From positions 1 to 33,015 of the forward strand of contig NZ_SLYB01000029.1 of the NCBI RefSeq assembly GCF_004340985.1: a DNA stretch of 33,015 bases, written 5' to 3'. Shown here piece after piece: positions 19,201 through 26,358 of the stretch. This stretch comes from Cricetibacter osteomyelitidis (lineage in GTDB: Bacteria; Pseudomonadota; Gammaproteobacteria; Enterobacterales; Pasteurellaceae). The translations under genes were made by a program, and so were the position numbers. Positions within the stretch are counted from its first letter, which is position 1, and every line of letters starts with the position of its first letter. Below the pieces are notes generated by a model. That model was not told where the DNA came from and did no database searches. It saw only the letters and a program-made list of their open reading frames with translations.

Positions 19201-22200
19201 TTGACGTGACAGTACCGGATAATATTGATGACGGTAATATTACTATTAATACCGAAGTGGTTGATAACAATGGTTCAACTGTTAAAGACACCGATACCAC
19301 AACGTTGGATAATACCAGCAGTTCGGTAGATAGTAAAGTAACGTCGGATGCGGACAACGATACCATTACAATTACAGGTTCAACCACCGATGTAGCGAAT
19401 GGTGCGACTGTAACCGTAACGATCACCGATAGCGAGAACGGCACAGTTACGGCGACGACAACCGTGGATTCAAGCGGCAATTATACGGTTGAAGTAACTA
19501 CTACAACCACTATCAGTGACGGCAACATCACCGTAGATACGGCAGTGGTGGACAATAACGGTTCGACCATTAAAGACCAAGATACTACCACCTTAGATAA
19601 CATCAGCAGTTCGGTAGATAGCAATGTGACGAGCGACGATGCCAATGACACGATCACCATCGTGGGTTCAACTACGGATGTGAATAATGGTACTACCGTG
19701 ACGGTGACAATTACCGACAAAGACGGCGATATGCAAACGGCGACGGCAACTGTAGATTCAGACGGTCACTATACGGTTGAAGTAACTGCTGCGACGAATA
19801 TTACCGATGGCGATATCACGGTGGAAACGGAAGTGGTCGATAACAATGGTTCAACCATTAAAGACACTGAAACCACGACGTTAGATAACACCAGCAGTTC
19901 GGTCGATACCCAAGTTACCTCCGATGCGGATAAGGACACCATTACGATTACCGGTTCAACTACCGATGTAGCGAATGGTGCGACTGTAACCGTAACGATC
20001 ACCGATAGCGATGGCGGCGACACAGTCACTGCGACAGCGACCGTAGATGAAAACGGCAACTATACTGTCGAAGTAACCACTACGAACAGCATTAGTGACG
20101 GTAATATCACCGTAGAAACCGAAGTGGCAGATAACAATGGTGAGACCATTAAAGACACTGATACCATGACGTTGGATAACACCAGTAGTTCGGTAGATAG
20201 TCAAGTAACGTCGAATGAGGATAATGACACCATTACCATCATCGGTTCAACCACCGATGTAGAAAATGGTACGACTATAACTGTAACACTCACTGATAGT
20301 AATGGCGACACAGTCACCGCGACAGCTTCAGTGGATTCAAACGGTAACTATACGATTGAAGTGAGTGAGGCGACAGATCTTACCGATGGCAACATCACGG
20401 TAGAAACAGAGGTGGTAGATAACAACGGCTCGGTTATCAAAGATACCGATACGGGCACGTTAGATAACACCAATAGCTCATTAGATAGCAGTGTGACAAG
20501 CGACAGTGCCAATGACACGCTCACTATCGTGGGTTCAACCACAGATGTGGCTAAAGGTTCGGTGGTGACAGTGACGGTCACAGACCACGACGGTGATACG
20601 GTAACGGCGACGACAACCGTAGATGAAAAAGGCAACTATACGGTTGAAGTAACCACTACGACCACTATCAGTGACGGCAATATCACCGTAGATACAGCAG
20701 TGGTGGACAATAACGGTTCGACCATTAAAGACCAAGACACGACTACGTTAGATAACATCAGCAGTTCGGTGAATAGCGAAGTGACATCGGATGCTAACAA
20801 CGATACGATTACCATAGTGGGTTCAACTACTGATGTAAGTAAAGGTGCAACCGTAACCGTAACGATCACAGACCATGACGGCGATACGCAAACGGCAACG
20901 ACGACAGTGGATTCAAACGGTAACTATACAGTTGAAGTGAGTGTTGCGACTGATATTACTGATGGCAATATCACGGTAGATACAGCAGTGGTAGATAATA
21001 ACGGTTCGACCATTAAAAACCCGGACACTACCACGTTAGATAACACCAACAGCTCGGTAGATAGCAATGTGACCAGCGACAGTACCAACGATACCATTAC
21101 CATAGTGGGTTCAACTACTGATGTAAGTAAAGGTGCAACCGTAACCGTAACGATCACAGACCACGATAACGATACGGTAACGGCGACAACAACTGTAGAT
21201 GAAAAAGGCAGCTATACGGTTGAAGTAACCACCACAAACAGTATCAGTGACGGCGATATTACGGTGCAAACAGAAGTGGTAGATAACAATGGTTCAACTG
21301 TTAAAGACACCGATACCACGACGTTGGATAACACCAGCAGCTCGGTAAATAGCCAAGTGACATCGGATGCGAATAACGACACCATTACGATTACCGGTTC
21401 AACTACCGATGTAGGTAAAGGTGCGACCGTAACCGTAACGATTACAGACCATGATGGTGATAAGCAAACGGCGACGGCAACCGTGGATGAAAGCGGTAAC
21501 TATACGGTTGAAGTAACTACAACTAGTATCAGTGACGGCGATATTACGGTGGAAACGGAAGTGGTCGATAACAATGGCTCAACTGTTAAAGACACCGATA
21601 CAACGACGTTAGATAACATCACTAGCTCGGTAAATAGCGAAGTGACATCGGATGCGAACAACGACACTATTACGATTACCGGTTCAACTACCGATGTGGG
21701 TAAAGGTGCGACTGTAACCGTAACGATCACCGACAGTGAGAATGGCACAGTTACGGCGACGACAACCGTGGATTCAAACGGTAATTATACGGTTGAAGTG
21801 ACTACTACGAGCACTATCAATGACGGCGACATCACAGTGCAAACAGAAGTGGTTGATAATAATGGTTCAACCATTAAAGACCAAGACACTACTACGTTAG
21901 ATAACATCAGCAGTTCAGTAGATAGCAGTGTGACATCGAATGCGGACGACGACACCATTACGATTATCGGTTCAACTACTGATGTAGATGACGGTGCGAC
22001 CGTAACCGTAACGATCACAGACCATGACAGCCATACGGTAACGGCAACGGCGACCGTAGATGAAAGCGGCAACTATACTGTCGAAGTAACTACTACGAAC
22101 AGTATCAGTGATGGTAACATCACCGTAGATACAGCAGTGGTAGATAACAATGGTTCAACCGTTAAAGACACCGATACGACCACATTAGATAACACCACCA

Positions 22201-24344
22201 GCTCGGTAAATAGTGAAGTGACATCGGATGCGAATAATGACACCATTACGATTACCGGTTCAACTACCGATGTGGGTAAAGGTGCGACCGTAACCGTAAC
22301 GATCACAGACCATGACAGCCATACAGTAACGGCAACGGCGACCGTAGACTCAAATGGTAACTATACGGTTGAAGTAACTACTACGACCAGTATTAATGAC
22401 GGCGATATCACGGTGGAAACAGCAGTGGTAGATAACAATGGTTCAACGGTTAAAGATACCGATACCATGACGTTGGATAACATAGAAGATGTGCCTACGG
22501 CCATTCAATCTATTGTAATTAGTGATGATGATTCTGCAGACGTATCAACCTTGATTACAAACTTACAAGACAAAAGTATTACTGGGCATGGATTGAAAGC
22601 AGAGAATTACGAGGGAAATATTGCTAATAACGGTGCAAGTGTTAATGGTTCATCTAGCGATTTAACCAATGACACTACGCCGAAAGTGAGTGTAACCTTG
22701 AATCAATCATTGAAAACCGGTGAAACCTTGACTTTAACACTAACGGATAGTGCCGGTAATAAGGTTGAAACAGTGACTAATGGTTATTCGGTGAGTGATG
22801 ATGGATTGACTTATAGTATCGGCTTATCAAAAATCACTGCAGGTGATGGTCAATATAAAGTAACGGCAACCGTAACAAATGGCGGTGATACCATTAGTGA
22901 AAGTTCGGCTGCAATGATGTTGGATACAGAGTCAACGTTCTATATCAAGACTTTCGATCTGACTAACAGCACGTTAACGCTGAACGGTCAGGCTGAAGCA
23001 GGTAGCACTGTATATATTACTTATACTAATTCTAATGGTATGACCGTGTCTAGTCAGGCAACGGCGAATGGTGACGGCACATTCACATTAGCATTATCTA
23101 ACTGGTCTACCACCTCCAGTGCAAGTACAGTCCACATATACTCTGTAGATGCTGCGGGTAATGTTTATGGCGGTGAATATGGCATGGCAGCATTGCAAAA
23201 AATGCAAGGTGGTATGATTAGCTCTGAGGCAACAGTGCCTTATTCTGCATATAATGATAAGTCAACTGTAGCCCCTTACACTACAGGGAAAGATACCAGT
23301 ACTACCGCAGAAGGCTATCGTACAAGTGATAAGGTTAATGATATTATTCTTGTTGATGAAATGTTAAGTTCAAACTTATATAAATCACCATACCAAAGTG
23401 CCACAATCTATACTTATGGTGGTGATGATATCATTGCCGTTAATGGCTATATTAGTTCATTAGCAACTAGCTCCTACCATTCAACCGTAAATATGGGTGA
23501 AGGAAACGATACTTTATATGTGGGTACAAATATCGACAATAGTGTTGTTGATTTGGGTAATGGTAATAATGTACTTTACACCGGTTATGGAGCAACGGGC
23601 GGTGATGGCTATATCACTAATGGTTCAACAGTGACTGCCGGAACAGGTGATGATCGTGTCAGTATCTATACTAATCTTTCAGGTAGTACCTTGAGTTTAG
23701 GTGATGGTGATAATACGGTAGTTATCAATGCCCGAAATGATACCATGGGATCTCGTGGTGTTATGGCGAAATCGCTTATTGAAACCGGTAGCGGTGATGA
23801 TACTGTAACCGTAAATGCGCATATTTATGGTGGTTCGACGCTAACATTGGGTGACGGTAACGATACATTGAATGTGTCGGGATCTATCTATGGTGGTTCA
23901 ACTGTAAATATGGGAGCTGGCAATGACACTATCAACTTGGGTACTAACATTAATAGTTCGGCAACTGTTGATGGTGGTACAGGTAACGATAGTTTGATAT
24001 TGACTGGTTCAGGTAAAACGGTCAACTTGTCATATGTCAAAAATATGGACGTGATCGACTTAACCGGAACCGGTGATAATTTGCTGAATAATGTAACCGG
24101 CGAACATGTATTAGCTAACGGTGGTGATAATTCCGATGATATATTGCGTATTGTTGGTAATGCGGGAGATAAAGTGAACTTAGGTACTAACTTAACTAAC
24201 TCAGTAAACTCTACCTATGAAGCTTTAGGTACTTGGTCGAAAGGAGGTAATACAGTGACTGAAGAGGGGGTAGAATATTATGTCTATACTGATAGTTCAA
24301 CTGGTGCCACTGTGTACATTGATACCGATATTACAGTCATTTAA
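16224..24344 (+). CDS. Giant BapA/LapA-type repetitive adhesin 1 (2706 aa)
   Basis: Predicted type I secreted surface adhesin with no cysteine seen. Layout: N-terminal globular domain 1-130 (YQLIDDKTGRGPQNIIAKR), then QALGGEEI and a hydrophobic stretch YLPWWLLGLGLVGAGVAL at about 136-153. One diverged and nineteen near-identical Ig-like repeats of 96 residues follow, to about 2087. Two further Ig-like modules reach about 2330. An RTX-like zone at about 2395-2600 holds motifs such as GEGNDTL and GAGNDTI, and a secretion tail ends VYIDTDITVI. There is no Sec signal, consistent with one-step export by an ABC/HlyD/TolC machine, none of which is in this window. AAGGA lies 11 bases before the ATG. 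Calcium binding is expected from the Asp-rich motifs. Biofilm or host adhesion is inferred from family. Confidence 0.88.
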   Translation: MTATVKILDAKKEIGNHQVVKGQTLVLDAQEQVNYQLIDDKTGRGPQNIIAKRVGNDLQIMLEDGDLNPDIVIQGYYPDGDKQKVNSVLIGEAENGKIYAYVPKSGETDDAVSMLDESEQAGQALGGEEIVDGLWIYLPWWLLGLGLVGAGVALIDRDSDNDSAPVLNGAIDVQTELTKGSSVAKVTGTTTNVAEGSVVTITLTDSDDKTVTATTTVASNGNYSTDVDISSLKDGQITTDSKTTDKAGKTVTDQDTDSLDAIDGNTDSRVTSDDTNDTITIVGSTTDVDDGATVTVTIIDKDGDTQTATATVDSNGNYTVEVTVATDITDGNITVETEVVDNNGSTIKDTDTTTLDNTSSSVDTQVTSDADKDTITITGSTTDVESGATVTVTITDHDGDKQTATATVDSNGHYTVEVTAATDITDGDITVETEVVDNNGSTIKDTDTMTLDNTSSSVDSKVTSGADNDTITIIGSTTDVENGTTITVTLTDKDGDTVTATAAVDSNGNYTIEVSAATDLTDGNITVETEVVDNNGSIIKDTDTGTLDNISGSVDSNVTSDDTNDTITIVGSTTDVENGATVTVTITDHDGDKQTATATVDSNGNYTVEVTAATDITDGNITVETEVVDNNGSTIKDTETTTLDNTSSSVDTQVTSDADKDTITITGSTTDVDKGATVTVTITDSDGGDTVTATATVDENGNYTVEVTTTSSISDGDITVETEVVDNNGSTIKDTDTTTLDNISSSVDSQVTSNAGNDTITIIGSTTDVENGTTITVTLTDKDGETVTATAAVDSNGNYTIEVSAATDLTDGNITVETEVRDNNGSIIKDTDTGTLDNISGSVDSSVTSDSANDTITIVGSTTDVDDGATVTVTITDKDGDTQTATTTVDSDGHYTVEVTVATDITDGNITVETEVVDNNGSTIKDTETTTLDNTSSSVDIQVTSDAGNDTITIVGSTTDVENGATVTVTITDKDGDMVTATATVDSNGNYTIDVTVPDNIDDGNITINTEVVDNNGSTVKDTDTTTLDNTSSSVDSKVTSDADNDTITITGSTTDVANGATVTVTITDSENGTVTATTTVDSSGNYTVEVTTTTTISDGNITVDTAVVDNNGSTIKDQDTTTLDNISSSVDSNVTSDDANDTITIVGSTTDVNNGTTVTVTITDKDGDMQTATATVDSDGHYTVEVTAATNITDGDITVETEVVDNNGSTIKDTETTTLDNTSSSVDTQVTSDADKDTITITGSTTDVANGATVTVTITDSDGGDTVTATATVDENGNYTVEVTTTNSISDGNITVETEVADNNGETIKDTDTMTLDNTSSSVDSQVTSNEDNDTITIIGSTTDVENGTTITVTLTDSNGDTVTATASVDSNGNYTIEVSEATDLTDGNITVETEVVDNNGSVIKDTDTGTLDNTNSSLDSSVTSDSANDTLTIVGSTTDVAKGSVVTVTVTDHDGDTVTATTTVDEKGNYTVEVTTTTTISDGNITVDTAVVDNNGSTIKDQDTTTLDNISSSVNSEVTSDANNDTITIVGSTTDVSKGATVTVTITDHDGDTQTATTTVDSNGNYTVEVSVATDITDGNITVDTAVVDNNGSTIKNPDTTTLDNTNSSVDSNVTSDSTNDTITIVGSTTDVSKGATVTVTITDHDNDTVTATTTVDEKGSYTVEVTTTNSISDGDITVQTEVVDNNGSTVKDTDTTTLDNTSSSVNSQVTSDANNDTITITGSTTDVGKGATVTVTITDHDGDKQTATATVDESGNYTVEVTTTSISDGDITVETEVVDNNGSTVKDTDTTTLDNITSSVNSEVTSDANNDTITITGSTTDVGKGATVTVTITDSENGTVTATTTVDSNGNYTVEVTTTSTINDGDITVQTEVVDNNGSTIKDQDTTTLDNISSSVDSSVTSNADDDTITIIGSTTDVDDGATVTVTITDHDSHTVTATATVDESGNYTVEVTTTNSISDGNITVDTAVVDNNGSTVKDTDTTTLDNTTSSVNSEVTSDANNDTITITGSTTDVGKGATVTVTITDHDSHTVTATATVDSNGNYTVEVTTTTSINDGDITVETAVVDNNGSTVKDTDTMTLDNIEDVPTAIQSIVISDDDSADVSTLITNLQDKSITGHGLKAENYEGNIANNGASVNGSSSDLTNDTTPKVSVTLNQSLKTGETLTLTLTDSAGNKVETVTNGYSVSDDGLTYSIGLSKITAGDGQYKVTATVTNGGDTISESSAAMMLDTESTFYIKTFDLTNSTLTLNGQAEAGSTVYITYTNSNGMTVSSQATANGDGTFTLALSNWSTTSSASTVHIYSVDAAGNVYGGEYGMAALQKMQGGMISSEATVPYSAYNDKSTVAPYTTGKDTSTTAEGYRTSDKVNDIILVDEMLSSNLYKSPYQSATIYTYGGDDIIAVNGYISSLATSSYHSTVNMGEGNDTLYVGTNIDNSVVDLGNGNNVLYTGYGATGGDGYITNGSTVTAGTGDDRVSIYTNLSGSTLSLGDGDNTVVINARNDTMGSRGVMAKSLIETGSGDDTVTVNAHIYGGSTLTLGDGNDTLNVSGSIYGGSTVNMGAGNDTINLGTNINSSATVDGGTGNDSLILTGSGKTVNLSYVKNMDVIDLTGTGDNLLNNVTGEHVLANGGDNSDDILRIVGNAGDKVNLGTNLTNSVNSTYEALGTWSKGGNTVTEEGVEYYVYTDSSTGATVYIDTDITVI
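17058..22484 (+). repeat. Nineteen tandem 288-bp repeats in adhesin 1
   Basis: Each unit encodes a 96-residue Ig-like domain opening with ITI(V/T/I)GSTTDV and closing with TLDN(T/I)SSSV...VTSDA.NDT. Unit starts are in one frame from 17058 to 22245. Two units gain one codon (DSDGGD type) and one loses one, so the total is 18 x 288 + 3 bases up to the last start. The last unit is cut short by about 16 residues. A diverged twentieth unit precedes the array at about 16790-17057. Differences between units are largely synonymous or conservative. Confidence 0.95.
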
Positions 24345-24420
24345 CCGTGGTAAAGTGAGACATCTTACTTAACGTAAATAACAGGTACGGATTTTTGAAT
24401 TTGTGCCTCAGGCTATTGAT

Positions 24421-24453
24421 AAACCCACCCAATTTCTAAAATCAGGTGGGTTT
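24421..24453 (+). terminator. Terminator after adhesin 1
   Basis: AAACCCACC and GGTGGGTTT form a 9-bp stem around 15 bases, followed by a T-rich stretch. It begins 77 bases beyond the adhesin 1 stop and ends cassette 1. Confidence 0.75.
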
Positions 24454-24470
24454 GTTGCTTTCAGAGTAAA

Positions 24471-24749
24471 TTAAATGTTGATACCGGTGCTGGCGATGAT
24501 ACAGTAACATCACGTTCTAATCTTGATGGCTCCAGTGTTTCTAACTATAACTTCGGCAATGGTGACGACGAGATAAATGTTACCGGAAATTTTGATGATG
24601 CTTCGGCAAATCTTGGAGAATATATCGGTGGCTATATGCAAGCTGATGTAACCATCACCAGCGGGTAGACGGTGTTACATACGATGTGTACGTGTACAGT
24701 AGTACTAACCCAAGGCTTGTCAGATCAACAAGGTATCCAAGTTATCTAA
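24471..24749 (+). pseudogene. Frameshifted 3' remnant of a lost adhesin gene
   Basis: In the frame from 24471 the sequence reads as adhesin RTX region: LNVDTGAGDDTVTSRSN, then FGNGDDEINVTGN. The frame then hits TAG at 24666-24668. One base earlier, from about 24665, the reading continues as VDGVTYDVYVYSSTN, matching the pre-terminal VEYYVYTDSSTG of adhesin 1. The original frame returns for the ending QQGIQVI and TAA at 24747-24749, like QQGVNII of adhesin 2. So two compensating frame changes and one stop separate recognisable C-terminal pieces. No start or 5' portion remains. It is best read as the tail of a deleted cassette that once stood between adhesins 1 and 2. Confidence 0.85.
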
Positions 24750-24788
24750 TCGGTTTACCCAACCTTTTAGTTAATTTCTAAAATCAAT

Positions 24789-24826
24789 CCCCCGATACAA
24801 AACCATCGGGGGATTTTTGTTTTTTT
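24789..24826 (+). terminator. Terminator at the start of the left direct repeat
   Basis: CCCCCGAT and ATCGGGGG pair around eight bases and are followed by ATTTTTG and seven T. It sits 39 bases beyond the stop of the adhesin remnant and presumably was its terminator. The equivalent after adhesin 2 is at 30134. Confidence 0.9.
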
Positions 24827-24838
24827 AAGATAATTTAA

Positions 24839-24847
24839 AAGTGCGGT
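24839..24847 (+). repeat. DNA uptake signal core
   Basis: Exact AAGTGCGGT just after the terminator. The matching position in the right copy reads AAGTGTGGC and is no longer a consensus site. Confidence 0.75.
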
Positions 24848-24954
24848 AGATTTCAGCACAGATTTTTTATCAAATTGTCGAATAAAAATTGATCTTTTAG
24901 TGCAGAAGTCACCCTAAAATTTATTGCTTATATTTCAAAATCTTCTAAAAAATG

Positions 24955-24963
24955 ACCGCACTT
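24955..24963 (-). repeat. DNA uptake signal core, inverted
   Basis: ACCGCACTT, opposite in orientation to the signal 107 bases upstream. It is conserved in the right copy at 30298-30306. Confidence 0.75.
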
Positions 24964-25066
24964 TTGAAGCGAAAAAAGGACTTTAATCACAGAATTACTT
25001 GAAATTTTTATAAAAATCTCTAAAATTCTAAATATTTATTTTACTTTATAGGGAATTGTTACCATA

Positions 25067-25156
<90 letters not shown>

Positions 25157-25184
25157 CGTCACACAATTTTTCTCCCCGCTTTCA

Positions 25185-25241
25185 AAAAAACTCAAGGCAA
25201 AGGGTACTTACTCGTTAAGTGCCCTTTGCCTTGAGTTTTTT
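25185..25241 (+). terminator. Very long terminator-like hairpin, left copy
   Basis: Arms of 26 bases each (25185-25210 and 25216-25241) pair along their full length with only one G-U, around a CTCGT loop. They begin with six A and end with six T, so it works as a terminator in either direction. Any transcript entering from the heptamer tract would have to pass it to reach the lipoprotein gene. Confidence 0.85.
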
Positions 25242-25355
25242 GGTTTTTCCACAGACTCAAGTCGTTCTTCGCTTATCCCGTTCAGGCTTAAGCAACAACG
25301 AAGTTTCCTACGATATGTTCTTGTTTTTCCTTTAGTTATTTTCACCAATTGGACT

Positions 25356-25373
25356 GTAACCGCATAAGGTTAC
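25356..25373 (+). other. Leader hairpin with covariation, left copy
   Basis: GTAACC and GGTTAC form a perfect 6-bp stem around GCATAA, 98 bases before the lipoprotein ATG. The corresponding stem in the right copy has changed one A-T pair to G-C. Confidence 0.55.
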
Positions 25374-25470
25374 GGTTAAATAGTATTGGTTTGACATAGT
25401 ATTTGATTAACGGAAGTCCATTGAACCATCGCAAGGTGTTCATTTCCTTTAACCATATTGAGGTTTATGC

Positions 25471-26340
25471 ATGAAAAAAACATTACTCGGTTTGAGCATG
25501 GTGCTGGCACTAACAGGCTGTGCACGTGATGCAAACCAACCATTGGAAGTGTGGAACAACTTTGAAAAAAGCAGTATTTCCGCACAATTAGGCGAAAACC
25601 AAGCGTTAGTCGTGTTCTATCGCCAGGATGATATCACCGGTCAGGCGGTGAATGTCTTTGTGGACGGCGACTATCAAGCCTCCTTGTTACCCAATGCGTT
25701 CTCGCCCGTTGCTGTATGCGCCGACAAACACTTATTTAGCGCGTCATTTAGCACCGCGAACCAATTCGGCAACCGTACCCAAGGCGTGAATTACACCTTA
25801 CCGGTGGACGAAGTGAACTACGTCAAAGTCAGCCAAGTGAACGGTAAACTCAGCTTTGAACGGGTAGAAAGTGAGGTCGGTTCTGCGGCAGTTTCCAAAT
25901 TACCAAAAGAAAACCAAACCCTCTCCCGAGTACCGACACCAACTAACTGTGGCACAGCAGTCATGGCAGTGGAAAACTTAGAGGCCGGTGCCTTATTCGG
26001 CTTCAATAAATCCGGCTATAACGACATCCTGCCAAACGGCAAAGCACAAATCCAAGCCTTCGCCGACAAAGCAAAAACTATGCCGAATATCAGCAAAATC
26101 ACCGTCTCCGGACATACCGACCCGGTTGGTTCTGCAGCTTACAACCAGGCACTTTCACAAAAACGCGCTAACACCGTGAAATTGGCGTTGGAAAAAGCCG
26201 GTGTGACAACACCAATCGTTGCTATGGGCTACGGCAAAGCAGAGCCGATTGTCACCACCTGCGATGCCTACCAAGGCACCCAACGCAACCAATGTAATCA
26301 ACCGAACCGCCGCGTAGAAATTGCGGTATACGGCAACTAA
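25471..26340 (+). CDS. OmpA-domain lipoprotein of adhesin cassette 2
   Basis: 289 residues. GAGG sits seven bases before the ATG. The lipoprotein signal MKKTLLGLSMVLALTGC has lipobox LTGC and Cys17. The unassigned N-terminal domain (LEVWNNFEKSS, LVVFYRQDDITGQAVN, VFVDGDYQASLLP) matches that of cassette 1. The OmpA-like domain covers about 170-289 with diaminopimelate-binding residues Asp217 (SGHTD) and Arg232 (SQKRA). The C-terminal Cys pair in TTCDAYQGTQRNQC probably forms a disulphide and is also seen in cassette 1. The adhesin starts 18 bases after the stop. I infer that the lipoprotein ties the adhesin or its exporter to peptidoglycan. Confidence 0.87.
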   Translation: MKKTLLGLSMVLALTGCARDANQPLEVWNNFEKSSISAQLGENQALVVFYRQDDITGQAVNVFVDGDYQASLLPNAFSPVAVCADKHLFSASFSTANQFGNRTQGVNYTLPVDEVNYVKVSQVNGKLSFERVESEVGSAAVSKLPKENQTLSRVPTPTNCGTAVMAVENLEAGALFGFNKSGYNDILPNGKAQIQAFADKAKTMPNISKITVSGHTDPVGSAAYNQALSQKRANTVKLALEKAGVTTPIVAMGYGKAEPIVTTCDAYQGTQRNQCNQPNRRVEIAVYGN

Positions 26341-26358
26341 TAGGGAGAATTAACAGCT

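Noticed and set aside
17174-22306. Regular antisense open frames of 64-96 codons, rich in Val and Ser, over the adhesin repeats
   Set aside because: They recur with the repeat period, have no ribosome sites and follow simply from the Asp/Thr codon pattern on the sense strand.
17058-22484. CRISPR-like regular repetition
   Set aside because: The repeats are 288 bases, contiguous and in frame, encoding protein domains; there are no short repeats with unique spacers.
25185-25241. Long inverted repeat as insertion-sequence ends or a MITE
   Set aside because: The arms are directly adjacent with a 5-base loop, flanked by A and T runs and without target duplication; a terminator explains it better.
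25391-25420. TTGACA at 25392 as the -35 of a cassette 2 promoter
   Set aside because: No acceptable -10 box follows at 16-18 bases, and the right copy reads TTGATA with altered surroundings.
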